Shown: piece by piece, positions 36,252 through 44,318 of the stretch | How the letters are laid out: each line of letters begins with the position of its first letter | How positions within the stretch are numbered: position 1 is the stretch's first letter | Assembly (NCBI GenBank): GCA_019347715.1 | Contig: JAHWKU010000001.1 | Coordinates: 62,001 to 126,000, forward strand | Length of the DNA: 64,000 nucleotides | Direction of reading: 5' to 3' | Source of the DNA: Actinomycetota bacterium | GTDB lineage: Bacteria; Actinomycetota; CADDZG01; JAHWKV01 | Notes under the pieces: model-generated | What the model was told of the DNA's origin: nothing | Database searches by the model: none | The model's input: only the letters and a program-made list of their open reading frames with translations | Translations under genes and position numbers: made by a program

Positions 36252-36260
36252 TAAGTCCCA

Positions 36261-36294
36261 GGTGATCTTCCTGCTTAAACGCGTTTAAATCACC
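36261..36294. repeat. Nested inverted repeat
   Basis: GGTGAT/ATCACC enclose the perfect 14-bp palindrome TTAAACGCGTTTAA (36275-36288), between two convergent genes. It may be an operator or a factor-dependent terminator. Confidence 0.4.
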
Positions 36295-36374
36295 AAGCCT
36301 CACCTTAAGCGACGAGCACGCTCTCCGTTCCGCGAATCCTCCTATCCATTGCCCGAAGGGGTGGTCCGACTGAC

Positions 36375-37625
36375 TCATAGACAGGACGCGAGCGCCTCTC
36401 GGACGCTCTTGACTGAAGGCGCCGCGAGTGCGCTGTCATTGGTTGAGCGAGTTCGAAGCTCGATGCGGCCGTTAAGGAATTCCTTTCCAAAGATCACCTG
36501 AATCGGATAACCGATCAGATCTGCGTCAGCGAACTTCACGCCCGCAGTGACATCTCGGTCGTCGATGACAGCCGAAACTCCCTTGTTCTCCAGCTCCTCG
36601 TAGAGCTTTTGGGCGGCGCGCATGGCCAGAGAATCCTGTGACACCAGCAGCACGACCACCTCGAAAGGAGCAAGCGCCCGGGGCCACTTAATCCCTAACT
36701 CATCATGGTAGGAATCGACCAAAGCTGCGACCATTCGAGAGATTCCCAACCCATAACATCCCATCTGGTACGGAGTGGATTTACCGGTTCGGTCCAAGAA
36801 CTCAGCTTCCATCACCTCTGAGTATTTGGTGCCAAGTTGGAAAATGTGACCGAGCTCGATTCCGCGTCGAGTGGCAGGCTTGCCGCCACAGTTAGGACAA
36901 GGTTTTCCTTCCATACCTGAAATCTCCAGATTCGCGGTGTACCCACAGTTTTCGCACTCGACAAAATCCGTCTCGCCATCAGCTGAGGGAAGAACGAATT
37001 CCTGGTTCATGCCGCCTCCCATTACCCCAGGGTCGGCTTCGATCATACGAACGTCAATCTGACAGCGCTCGAAAACACGCTGATATGCCGACACCATCTT
37101 CTCGTAGCTACGCCTCATTCCTTCCTCGTCAGCATCAAACGAATACGCGTCTTTCATTGGGAATTCACGCGCCCTCAACAGTCCGCCTCTCGGCCTAGCG
37201 GCATACCGAAATTTCCACTGGATTTGAAACACAACTAAGGGCAGGTCGCGATATGAATTGAGGTCCGATGATGCAAGCGAAGTGACGAGCTCCTCATGGG
37301 TTGGACCAAGGAAGAGATCTCTTCCGGAAGCATCCTTAAGGCGGTAAAGCTCGGCCCCGAAACCCTCCCATCTACCGGTTGACGAGAGCAACTCCTTCGG
37401 CATGAGCGCGGGCATCAGAATCTCCTGGGCGCCGGAACTCTCCATCTCCTCCCTAACGATCCCTTCTATCCGGTGAAGGACCGCACGGCCTAGAGGGAGC
37501 CATGAATAAACGCCTGCGGATACAACTCGGATGAATCCTCCACGGATCAACAGTGAGTGTGAAGCCACATCCACGTCCGAGGGGGTCTCTCGCAGGGTCT
37601 TTCCAAATAACTCGCTTGCTCTCAT
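36375..37625 (-). CDS. proS: Prolyl-tRNA synthetase, compact form
   Basis: It charges tRNA-Pro. Class II motifs are seen: FRYAARPRGGLLRAREFPMKD (motif 2 region) and GCYGLGISR (motif 3). The 416-aa length is far below the ~565 aa of insert-containing bacterial ProRS; in place of the editing insert there is a short stretch with CENCGY and CPNCGG, zinc-ribbon-like. GGAGGAG precedes the ATG, 17 bp after an intrinsic terminator. Confidence 0.95.
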   Translation of the reverse strand: MRASELFGKTLRETPSDVDVASHSLLIRGGFIRVVSAGVYSWLPLGRAVLHRIEGIVREEMESSGAQEILMPALMPKELLSSTGRWEGFGAELYRLKDASGRDLFLGPTHEELVTSLASSDLNSYRDLPLVVFQIQWKFRYAARPRGGLLRAREFPMKDAYSFDADEEGMRRSYEKMVSAYQRVFERCQIDVRMIEADPGVMGGGMNQEFVLPSADGETDFVECENCGYTANLEISGMEGKPCPNCGGKPATRRGIELGHIFQLGTKYSEVMEAEFLDRTGKSTPYQMGCYGLGISRMVAALVDSYHDELGIKWPRALAPFEVVVLLVSQDSLAMRAAQKLYEELENKGVSAVIDDRDVTAGVKFADADLIGYPIQVIFGKEFLNGRIELRTRSTNDSALAAPSVKSVREALASCL

Positions 37626-37642
37626 GGCTCCTCCGGGGAATG

Positions 37643-37665
37643 AAAAAGCCCCCGGTTCCGGGGGC
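37643..37665 (-). terminator. Intrinsic terminator/attenuator in the proS leader
   Basis: GCCCCCGG-TT-CCGGGGGC followed by TTTTT on the minus strand ends 17 bases before the proS ATG and points into proS. No T-box core could be confirmed upstream; the 37666-37840 stretch shows no gene. Confidence 0.7.
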
Positions 37666-37849
37666 CCGTTTCGGCATGGCGCTATCGCGCCGTCACGGGC
37701 TGGGAGACGGAGGGCGAGTTCCCTCTGACGCGGAACACCTGCAACAAACGATTTTCATGAGATGGAGCTTAAACAAGAATCGTTAAATGCACTACCCCTC
37801 ATCGAAGCAGCCATCCCTTCGAAATCGGTAGCGGTAAGGACAAAACGAC

Positions 37850-37935
37850 GAGCCCAGGAAAGGGGGAGAATGGGCTATGGCAGGGATGAGGCCTCCAACC
37901 CCGATTCTCCAGGTCGGGCTCACAACTAGTTGAAC
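37850..37935 (+). other. Large hairpin followed by GTTGAAC (attC-like)
   Basis: GAGCCC/GGGCTC and GGAGAATGGG/CCC-CG-ATTCTCC pair with a 2-nt bulge, then GTTGAAC (37929-37935), 11 nt before an ATG. The segment CGATTCTCCAGGTCGGGC (37902-37919) recurs exactly at 47460-47477. Confidence 0.4.
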
Positions 37936-37946
37936 GGACCCATGTA

Positions 37947-38522
37947 ATGGACTGGCTGGAGTTCATTGCGTCCCTGGTGGAATCCCTTGCGTGGCCCATA
38001 GTAGTTGTTCTCATTCTTATCCTCTTCAGGAATCCGGTCACCGACTTGATCCCTCTCGTGCGACGCATCAAATACAAGGATTTGGAACTTGAATTCGAGA
38101 GAACGCTGGCCGAGGCGACCCAAAAGGCGCAGCGTGAGCAGCTACCCATCACGCGCCCATCACTTGCCGAAAGGTACGACGAAAACCTAACTCGCCTTGT
38201 GTGGGTTGCGGAGGTCTCGCCCCGGGCGGCAATTCTCGAGGCATGGCTAGAGGTCGAAGCTTCAGCGGCAGAAGCTGCCGTGCGCTTCGGGCTCCGGCTC
38301 GAGCCTAGAGACCGTCCCTCTCCTTTGCGCCTCGGCTCGCTCCTTGCCGGGGCTGGCGTGTTCAGCCAGGGACTCCTCGATGTGTACAACGAGCTCAGAG
38401 ATCTCAGGAACAAGGCTGTCCACGCCGTCGACATTTCCCTGAGCCCGGCAGTCGTTAGAGACTATGTCTCCCTAGCCCTTTCATTAGTTGAGTACTTGCG
38501 AAATCAAAGGCCGTCCAATTAG
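37947..38522 (+). CDS. Membrane-anchored HEPN-like protein
   Basis: The 191-aa protein has one membrane helix at about 9-27 (LVESLAWPIVVVLILILF), a charged middle and a helical C-terminus with LRDLRNKAVHAVD, an Rx4H motif typical of HEPN ribonuclease-like domains. It precedes an AbiV gene by 84 bp. Together they may form an antiphage pair (inference). Confidence 0.6.
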   Translation: MDWLEFIASLVESLAWPIVVVLILILFRNPVTDLIPLVRRIKYKDLELEFERTLAEATQKAQREQLPITRPSLAERYDENLTRLVWVAEVSPRAAILEAWLEVEASAAEAAVRFGLRLEPRDRPSPLRLGSLLAGAGVFSQGLLDVYNELRDLRNKAVHAVDISLSPAVVRDYVSLALSLVEYLRNQRPSN

Positions 38523-38606
38523 ATGCTGCAATCGCCCGCCTTCGGCGCCGGCTAGCCTCTCCCCTGGAAGGGTTTCCGGAACCCTGAAAATCAGTGAGTG
38601 GTTCGC

Positions 38607-39209
38607 ATGAGCCGAGTCAACGACAGCGTGCTGGCAGAACTGAAGATCGGCTGTTTCCGCAACGCGTTGCGACTTTTCAAGGATGCATGCATTCTCTTCC
38701 GCGGCGGCTCGTTCTCGTCAGCCTGTGCGTTAGCGATACTCTCGTATGAGGAACTTGGCAAGCTGCTCATTGTTGACCATATATGTGACGACATCTGCCT
38801 CAATCCTCAATCCCGAGATGACTTCATAGGTTGGCTAAGAGGGGAACTTCTCACGGATCATCGAAGAAAGCAGCTCTACGCGCACATCGATACTTTGGAG
38901 CTTGTTAAAGAAATGCCCAGCGTCGATTCAATTGGAGCGGGATCCTTGAACCAACTCAAGCAGCGTGCCTTGTATGTAGCGATGGAAGGGAGCAAAGTCG
39001 GTCTGCCCGATCGTATTACTGCAGACCAGGCCAAGCGAATGATCCGTGGAGTGCTCAGAACCATCGAGGAGGTGGGCGATGTCGCTTATACGGGGGTCGA
39101 CGGGTATAGCTCCGAGAAATCCGAGTGGCAGGCAGAGCGGAGTCTCTCGGAAGCCCGAGACCACTTCGAAACGTACCTAGGCAAAGATGTCACTCAGGGC
39201 GACAGATAA
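38607..39209 (+). CDS. AbiV-family abortive infection protein
   Basis: This 200-aa all-helical protein shows the AbiV pattern: NALRLFKDACILFRGGSFSS, ACALAILSYEELGKLL and DHRRKQLYAH. AbiV blocks translation of phage proteins in lactococci; family members are HEPN-like. I chose the ATG at 38607. It sits between the HEPN-like gene and a small gene of unknown role. Confidence 0.75.
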   Translation: MSRVNDSVLAELKIGCFRNALRLFKDACILFRGGSFSSACALAILSYEELGKLLIVDHICDDICLNPQSRDDFIGWLRGELLTDHRRKQLYAHIDTLELVKEMPSVDSIGAGSLNQLKQRALYVAMEGSKVGLPDRITADQAKRMIRGVLRTIEEVGDVAYTGVDGYSSEKSEWQAERSLSEARDHFETYLGKDVTQGDR

Positions 39210-39305
39210 GAGGTGATCACAGCAGTCGCAGCGCTTCCATGGCTTGTGCTGTCCGGGCACGTTGAGTTAAATGAGACACCCTGCGCCGAGTCATAGCCTG
39301 TAGTC

Positions 39306-39689
39306 GTGGCCGGCTTCGATTTCAACCTAAGAACAAGCATTAGTACCGAGACGCTGGTTCGTGCTCTCCTGATCTCGGGTGACACAGTCCTCAAAATGAG
39401 ACGACAAATCGAACCGACTCCATTCAAGGAGGTAATGCAAATGGATGACCGTATGACGGGACTTCCGAAGGCAATCGAAGTCCTGACAGCCTGGACCGAG
39501 AGTGACAAGAACCCGGATTTGGTTTGGGAGCGGGTTATGCAGGCTGTAGAGGCTGGGGCCGAGGAAGAAGTGGAAATGACACTCGGACTCATGAAGTTGG
39601 CATCAATTCTGCTCGTAAGGCTGAGTGGGGCCACCGGGAAGTCTCAGGGGAAGCTCCTGCAGGAGATTGCACTCAAATACGCGACCTAA
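39306..39689 (+). CDS. Hypothetical protein (127 aa)
   Basis: I do not recognise it. It is a soluble helical protein with an acidic C-terminal half (AVEAGAEEEVEMTLGLMKL) and a GTG start. It follows the AbiV gene by 96 bp and may belong to the same defence unit. Confidence 0.5.
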   Translation: MAGFDFNLRTSISTETLVRALLISGDTVLKMRRQIEPTPFKEVMQMDDRMTGLPKAIEVLTAWTESDKNPDLVWERVMQAVEAGAEEEVEMTLGLMKLASILLVRLSGATGKSQGKLLQEIALKYAT

Positions 39690-39852
39690 ACGGTCCGTTG
39701 CATTGGCTAGGGGTCAAGCCCATGAAACGCTACCCACTGCCGATCTCCGGGAGTCAAGCCGAAGCTCCCGGATTCGCTGGTCCAGTTGGCTACCATCTCC
39801 TTCGAGATACGCCTCGTCCGGTTAGGGGGGATGTTCGCGTTATCTCCCATCG

Positions 39853-39892
39853 GGATCCTCGGACAGGAATCGAACCCCTGGCTTAGAGTTTC
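39853..39892 (-). other. tRNA T-arm-like fragment
   Basis: On the minus strand AGGGGTTCGATTCCTGTC resembles a tRNA T arm but a full tRNA cannot be folded. It is 34 bp beyond the stop of recombinase B, as for an attachment site relic. Confidence 0.35.
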
Positions 39893-39925
39893 TTGTGCCG
39901 CCCCCCCGGACCGCGAACTCGCCCG

Positions 39926-41677
39926 TTATCCGAAGGCGACGGCCTCCAATGTGCGTCGCGGTTGCTTTCTGTTCCCCGTTGGGGGCACGGACAAAACCCG
40001 TGTAAATGGGTCCTCGGGGAGCGTGAGTTCCGGGATGAGCTGCACGGCCACGTTCAGTACATTCTCTCGGGGATCGTATGCCCCCTGGAAGTTGAGAACC
40101 CTCAGCAGATCGCGAACCCCCTCTACCCCCATGCGCTCGACATGGACCTCCATGACCGGCAGGCGTTCGAGAAGGGCAACGGCGGACTCCGGCGACGGCA
40201 GGGAAGAGAGCTTCTCCTCCTCGGCCTTCAGTTGTTTTGCTTTCTTTTCATGTTGGGCGGAGAGTTCACGTACCCGGTCGCGGATCGGCGCCGCCGCCGG
40301 ACTGCTGGCCTCTTCCTGGTCCAGGTGCTCCAGCTGGCGACGGATCTTGGCCTCCAAGTCGGCCAGCTCCGAGGCTAGACGCTCGATCTCCTCCCCGAAC
40401 CCATCCCGAGGTCCCTCGGAGTCGAGGAGTTCGGTGACGCGTTCTCTCCGATCCTCACCGAAGACGAACGTGTTGAGGAACTCGAGCACCTTTTCGATGG
40501 CCTTGGTTTCGTTCAGATAGACGGTCTTGGGATGCCCCGAGGGAAGGAGCTTCGCCTTTCGTCTGTGAGCCTCACAGGCATAGTAGTGACTACCTCTGTT
40601 TCGATGGCCCTGCATCCTCAGGCCGCATATCGCGCACGTGATGAAGGATCTCAGCATGAGGGCGGGGCGGACTTCACGCTGCGCCCCCTCCCCATCCCCC
40701 TCCCGGCCGGCATTGTGGTTGGAGACGCCGCCCTTGAGCGCCGCCTTCTCGAAGACCTCCTTGCTCACCAGCGGTTCGTGGGCGGGACTCTCGGACCAGA
40801 CCCAGGTCTCGGGCGGGTTGAGGCTGTTTCCCTTACTCCTTGCCCGACGATTCCAAACCTGGTAGCCGGTGTACTTGGGGTTGTGGAGAACATCCCAGAC
40901 AGTTGATCGAGACCACTCCCCTGATGCCCTCTTGGGATCGGGAGGTACGGGCGGGGGATACCTAACAAGGTCGGCGTTGAGTTTCTCGACGATCTCTCGA
41001 ATGCTCCAACCACGGGCGACATACCAGTCGAAGATCGCCCTTACGACTGGAGCGCACGTGGGATCGGGCTCCAAGACCAGCATCGCCCGGCCCTGTTTGG
41101 CCCGATGTGGATTTGGATGCTCGACTTCCTTGAACCGATAGCCATACAACGAAATGCCCCCCATGTGCCGACCCTGACGGCAAGCTGCCTCGAGCCCCTG
41201 CCTCGACTTCACCTTGAGTTCGTGAAGGTAACCGCGGGCGACCCCCACGTTGACATGGCGAAGGATGATCGACCCGAAAGACTCTTCCCAGGGCTCATCG
41301 ATGGCCCACAGCCGCGTATCGTGTTCCCCCAGTTCCTCTTCCAACTGGAATGTGACAGCCGGATTCCGGGAGATCCGGTTGATCGACTCGCAGACCACCG
41401 CATCGATCCCGTTTCCCTCCGATACTTCAAGCAGTTCCGGAAGCCCCCCGTCGCGCGGTATGGGGATATCGAAGCCCTCTAGTCCCCTTCCCGATCCTCG
41501 CTGGGCCAGCTTCGAGGCTCCACTCTCTACGTCGTAGAAGTGGGCCACGATCTCGCCCCCCACTCGGGGCAGTGCCTCCTTGCAGCTGGCGAGCTGCCTC
41601 GGAAGGGAGAGCGTCGGGTCCTGATTGTCTTCGGTAGATACCCTCCCGTAGAAGGCGAACCTAATCGGCTGGGTCAC
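39926..41677 (-). CDS. Large serine recombinase B
   Basis: The 583-aa enzyme has the catalytic domain (FAFYGRVSTEDNQDP, nucleophile Ser14; ESINRISRNP), the Recombinase domain with GISLYGYRF, a zinc ribbon CAICGLRMQGH...YYACEAH and a coiled coil (EEIERLASELADLEAKIRR). The GTG start overlaps the upstream stop by 4 bp. It is not a close copy of recombinase A but stands in the same gene order. Confidence 0.95.
   Translation of the reverse strand: MTQPIRFAFYGRVSTEDNQDPTLSLPRQLASCKEALPRVGGEIVAHFYDVESGASKLAQRGSGRGLEGFDIPIPRDGGLPELLEVSEGNGIDAVVCESINRISRNPAVTFQLEEELGEHDTRLWAIDEPWEESFGSIILRHVNVGVARGYLHELKVKSRQGLEAACRQGRHMGGISLYGYRFKEVEHPNPHRAKQGRAMLVLEPDPTCAPVVRAIFDWYVARGWSIREIVEKLNADLVRYPPPVPPDPKRASGEWSRSTVWDVLHNPKYTGYQVWNRRARSKGNSLNPPETWVWSESPAHEPLVSKEVFEKAALKGGVSNHNAGREGDGEGAQREVRPALMLRSFITCAICGLRMQGHRNRGSHYYACEAHRRKAKLLPSGHPKTVYLNETKAIEKVLEFLNTFVFGEDRRERVTELLDSEGPRDGFGEEIERLASELADLEAKIRRQLEHLDQEEASSPAAAPIRDRVRELSAQHEKKAKQLKAEEEKLSSLPSPESAVALLERLPVMEVHVERMGVEGVRDLLRVLNFQGAYDPRENVLNVAVQLIPELTLPEDPFTRVLSVPPTGNRKQPRRTLEAVAFG
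39988..40005 (-). repeat. 18-bp repeat TTACACGGGTTTTGTCCG, inside recombinase B
   Basis: One base differs from the copies at 17474 and 44153. Here it encodes FTRVLSV near the C-terminus. Confidence 0.6.
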
Positions 41678-41883
41678 TTTTCAACCTCCTCGTCTTGGGC
41701 TACCTGGAGGAGGGTATCGCTCGACGGTGACACTCCCGGCTCGCAATCGGGCCCGGCTAGTCTCTCCAGGAAGCGCCTGATACCAGCGACCTGCGCTCGC
41801 CGGAGGGCTTTCGCCTCCTGTGCCGTGGTTCGAACGATGCGGACTCGCAGCTCGACTTCATCATTGGCGATCGACCTGCCCAC
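41674..41883 (-). CDS. Small recombinase-associated protein, module B (69 aa)
   Basis: The charged helical 69-aa protein (ALRRAQVAGIRRFLERLAG) takes the same position and has the same length as the 69-aa protein of module A. It starts at a GTG directly after the preceding stop, and its stop overlaps the recombinase start. Confidence 0.68.
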   Translation of the reverse strand: MGRSIANDEVELRVRIVRTTAQEAKALRRAQVAGIRRFLERLAGPDCEPGVSPSSDTLLQVAQDEEVEK

Positions 41884-42129
41884 CTAATCTCCGTGAATCA
41901 GCAGTCGGATGCCTAGCTCGCCTTCGATCCGTGCAAGGCGTTCCCGAATCTCGGTCTGACCCTCTACGAGCTTTTCCACCTTCGTATCGAGGTTCTTGAC
42001 TACGGTCGTCAGCGGAATCGAGCTTGGGTTTCCGATGGAGCGACGAAGCGAACGTCTGGACAGATAGGCGAGAAGTGCGGCCAGACATCCGGGAATCGCG
42101 GCGATGATCGCAATAAGAAGTTCACTCAT
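41884..42129 (-). CDS. Small membrane-anchored coiled-coil protein, module B
   Basis: Residues 4-23 form a membrane segment (LLIAIIAAIPGCLAALLAYL), then TTVVKNLDTKVEKLVEGQ and RERLARIEGELG, matching RERLARVE in module A. The ATG overlaps the end of the replication-relaxation remnant as ATGA. Confidence 0.75.
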   Translation of the reverse strand: MSELLIAIIAAIPGCLAALLAYLSRRSLRRSIGNPSSIPLTTVVKNLDTKVEKLVEGQTEIRERLARIEGELGIRLLIHGD

Positions 42130-42310
42130 GGCTTAGCTCCGTTAGCGCCTTGCGTGATTTGGAGTGGAAGGTCAGCCAGTTCCGTCCCAGGGGATGGGCG
42201 ATGTGCTCTTCAAGGGTTGCGGTCGCGATGGTGAGCTCGCAGCCCCCGAGGACCTTTCGCGCTGCGATCTCAGCTTCGATCTCGGTGAAGCAGAAGAGGA
42301 GATACCGAGG
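42122..42310 (-). pseudogene. 3' remnant of a replication-relaxation gene
   Basis: The last 62 residues (PRYLLFCF..., TIATATLEEHIAHPLGRNWL) match the C-terminus of the module A protein (TVATSTLERHLANPLGRNWL). The 5' two thirds are missing and foreign sequence begins at about 42310. Confidence 0.75.
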
Positions 42311-42374
42311 GCAGTCTTCGAGGACAGCAGCCTCGCTGTAGCGAGGCAGCTTGTCCGAGAGTCTCCATGGCCTC

Positions 42375-42488
42375 TTAGAGGGCCAATACGATTCGGCGGT
42401 GCCGATCCAGCAGTTCGGCGAAAGATGCCCGATCCTCCTGCAGAGCAGACGCGACAAGGGTCGCTTCGCCAATCTGTGAGCGATCCAT
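42375..42488 (-). pseudogene. 5' stub of an ECF-type sigma factor gene
   Basis: An ATG at 42488 opens MDRSQIGEATLVASALQEDR and then ASFAELLDRHRRIVLAL before a stop. This is the start of sigma region 2 (DRxAFxxLLxRHR). The rest is gone; it abuts the replication-relaxation remnant. Confidence 0.6.
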
Positions 42489-43125
42489 CAACTAATAGTG
42501 GCCTAAAGAGCCGTGGTGGTTACCCAGCTGACGAAAGTTCTTCGTAGCATCGGCCTTCGACCCCAAAAGACTGAAACGCCTCCACTGAGGCGAGGGCCGA
42601 AGGGGATGAGTCGCCCGTGAGGTCAGACAGAACCTCGTCGAAGCTCAGCGACTGCCCGGCCAGGGCGCTCCTCTGCTGATGGGCGCCGGGCTCGGCGTGA
42701 CCGATTTCCCGACCCTGGCTGGCCAGGCATCTGTCTGTCGCCGGTCGCGGAACTCGACCACGTAGAGTGAAGTGCACTCTGTTGCGACCTCACCCGCCCC
42801 ATTCACCCCCGGGGTTTGCGGACCTCCAGTCGGACGCGCGGCCCCCTGAGCAGGGCGTTTGTGTTCGCATTGTGTAAAGCTGGGTGCACCGACCTTGACA
42901 AGGTGGGTTGACAAGGCGAGCCAGAAAATTGACAAGGCGCGACAAGGCCCATCGTGCAGATCCCTATGCGCAGACCGTAGAGCGAATCCTGAAGGGACCG
43001 AATCTCCCATGACGATTGATGCATCCGTCACATGGCATCCGTTGCGCGCAGCAAATCTGCGAACCACCCGGCCCGTTCTGCGGGATGATCTGGCTTGATG
43101 AGACGGCACCGATGGAGCAACCGGA
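42489..43125. other. 637-bp stretch without a recognisable gene
   Basis: No frame here resembles a known family. The only clear structure is the cluster of short direct repeats at 42894-42947. Confidence 0.5.
42894..42947. repeat. Iteron-like direct repeats TTGACAAGG
   Basis: TTGACAAGG occurs at 42894, 42908 and 42929, and CGACAAGG at 42940. Start-to-start distances are 14, 21 and 11 bp. They lie upstream of the decayed module B and could be initiator or recombination-protein sites. Confidence 0.55.
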
Positions 43126-44064
43126 TTGGATCTCGAGGCCCATAGGGCTCACCAACTCAGCCGCCCCGCCCGTGAAGGGCTTGCGGAGCTGGCCCGGGAG
43201 GTCGCGCCGGGCTCCCGGGCGGTTCGCGTCCGACGCTTAGGCGGCGGGCTGGGAACCGCAACTCACTCACTCGACCTTGAGGCCAGGACGGGAAGCGTCA
43301 TGCGGCTCGTGCTCAAGCGCTACCGTGAGGACGACGGGGCCGCCAAGTCCGAATGGGAGCGATTGAAATTCGCTCATGTCTTGCCCGTCCCCTCACCCGA
43401 GCCGGTCGCGCACGACGCCGGCGAATGGTTCGGCGCCCCGGCTCTGGTGATGAGCAGGCTCAAAGGGCACCCCTCGGTCATGCCGGAGCATCTCGATCCG
43501 TGGTTGGCAGAGATCGCCAAGGCCTTAGTGGCGATCCAGGACCATCCTATGAGGAAGGCACCGGCGGTCCTGAGGCGCCCTCACTGGGTAGAGGGATGGG
43601 AGCCGCCGGATGATCTGCGGCGGAGCAAGCTCGTGGGCCGCGCTATCGACGCGATCCGCGAGGGCCTGCCCGAGGCCCTAGGTTCGCGACGCGCCATCGG
43701 TCACGGCGACTACCACCCCGGCAACCTGGTGTGGTCGCGCAACAAGCTGACGGGGGTTGTCGATTGGAGCATGACGCGGATCAGCCCCCGGGCCTATGAG
43801 GTGGGGTACTGCCGGACCGACCTCACCGTCCTGATCGGCGCGGAGGCGGCCGAGCGGTTCCGACGGGCTTATGAAGAGGTATGCGGCGAGAGCCTCGGCG
43901 AAGAACTCTTCGTGTGGGACCTGGTGTGTTCCCTGAACGCCCTGCGCTCGGGCCGATTCTGGGTGGGGGCGTATCGGGAACAGGGGAAGAAGAACCTCAC
44001 CGCCAGGCACGTCTGGCCGCGGGTTTCGGTGCTGATGCGCCGAGCGCTGGCCCAACTCACCTAG
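43126..44064 (+). CDS. Aminoglycoside phosphotransferase-family protein (6)
   Basis: The 312-aa APH-fold protein has Lys in LVLKRYRED, catalytic GHGDYHPGNLVW and GVVDWSMTRISPRAYEVGY. The TTG start is forced by a stop just upstream. GC content appears higher than in neighbouring cassettes. Confidence 0.87.
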   Translation: MDLEAHRAHQLSRPAREGLAELAREVAPGSRAVRVRRLGGGLGTATHSLDLEARTGSVMRLVLKRYREDDGAAKSEWERLKFAHVLPVPSPEPVAHDAGEWFGAPALVMSRLKGHPSVMPEHLDPWLAEIAKALVAIQDHPMRKAPAVLRRPHWVEGWEPPDDLRRSKLVGRAIDAIREGLPEALGSRRAIGHGDYHPGNLVWSRNKLTGVVDWSMTRISPRAYEVGYCRTDLTVLIGAEAAERFRRAYEEVCGESLGEELFVWDLVCSLNALRSGRFWVGAYREQGKKNLTARHVWPRVSVLMRRALAQLT

Positions 44065-44152
44065 CGGGGCACGATCCTGCCCCGAGGTCCGAACTCGGAT
44101 GTCGAGATGTCACGGCAGCGCATAGCTGGCGGCGAGGAGCAGGGCCCCGGAT

Positions 44153-44293
44153 TTACACGGGTTTCGTCCGTGCCCCCTTGGGGATTCGAACCCGTGTTAA
44201 CACCTCCTACGCCGACTTCAGCCAAAAGCCATGACCAGGAAAGTCGGGGTTCGTATTATTTGGCGTCCGCCTCGGCGGTCGAGAATCGAACTC
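44153..44293 (+). other. Relic of a recombinase tail joined to tRNA-like fragments
   Basis: TTACACGGGTTTCGTCCG (44153-44170) encodes FTRVSSVPP as at the end of recombinase B. It is followed by GGGATTCGAACCC (44181-44193), a reverse T arm, and a second one, GAGAATCGAACTC (44281-44293). No intact gene lies in 44065-44318. Confidence 0.45.
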
Positions 44294-44318
44294 TTTCGAA
44301 GCCCGGCGCCGGGATTCA

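Noticed and set aside
37666..37800. Possible T-box leader of proS (GGTGTTCCGCG)
   Set aside because: The UGGN bulge and the rest of the T-box core are absent; only the terminator is sure.
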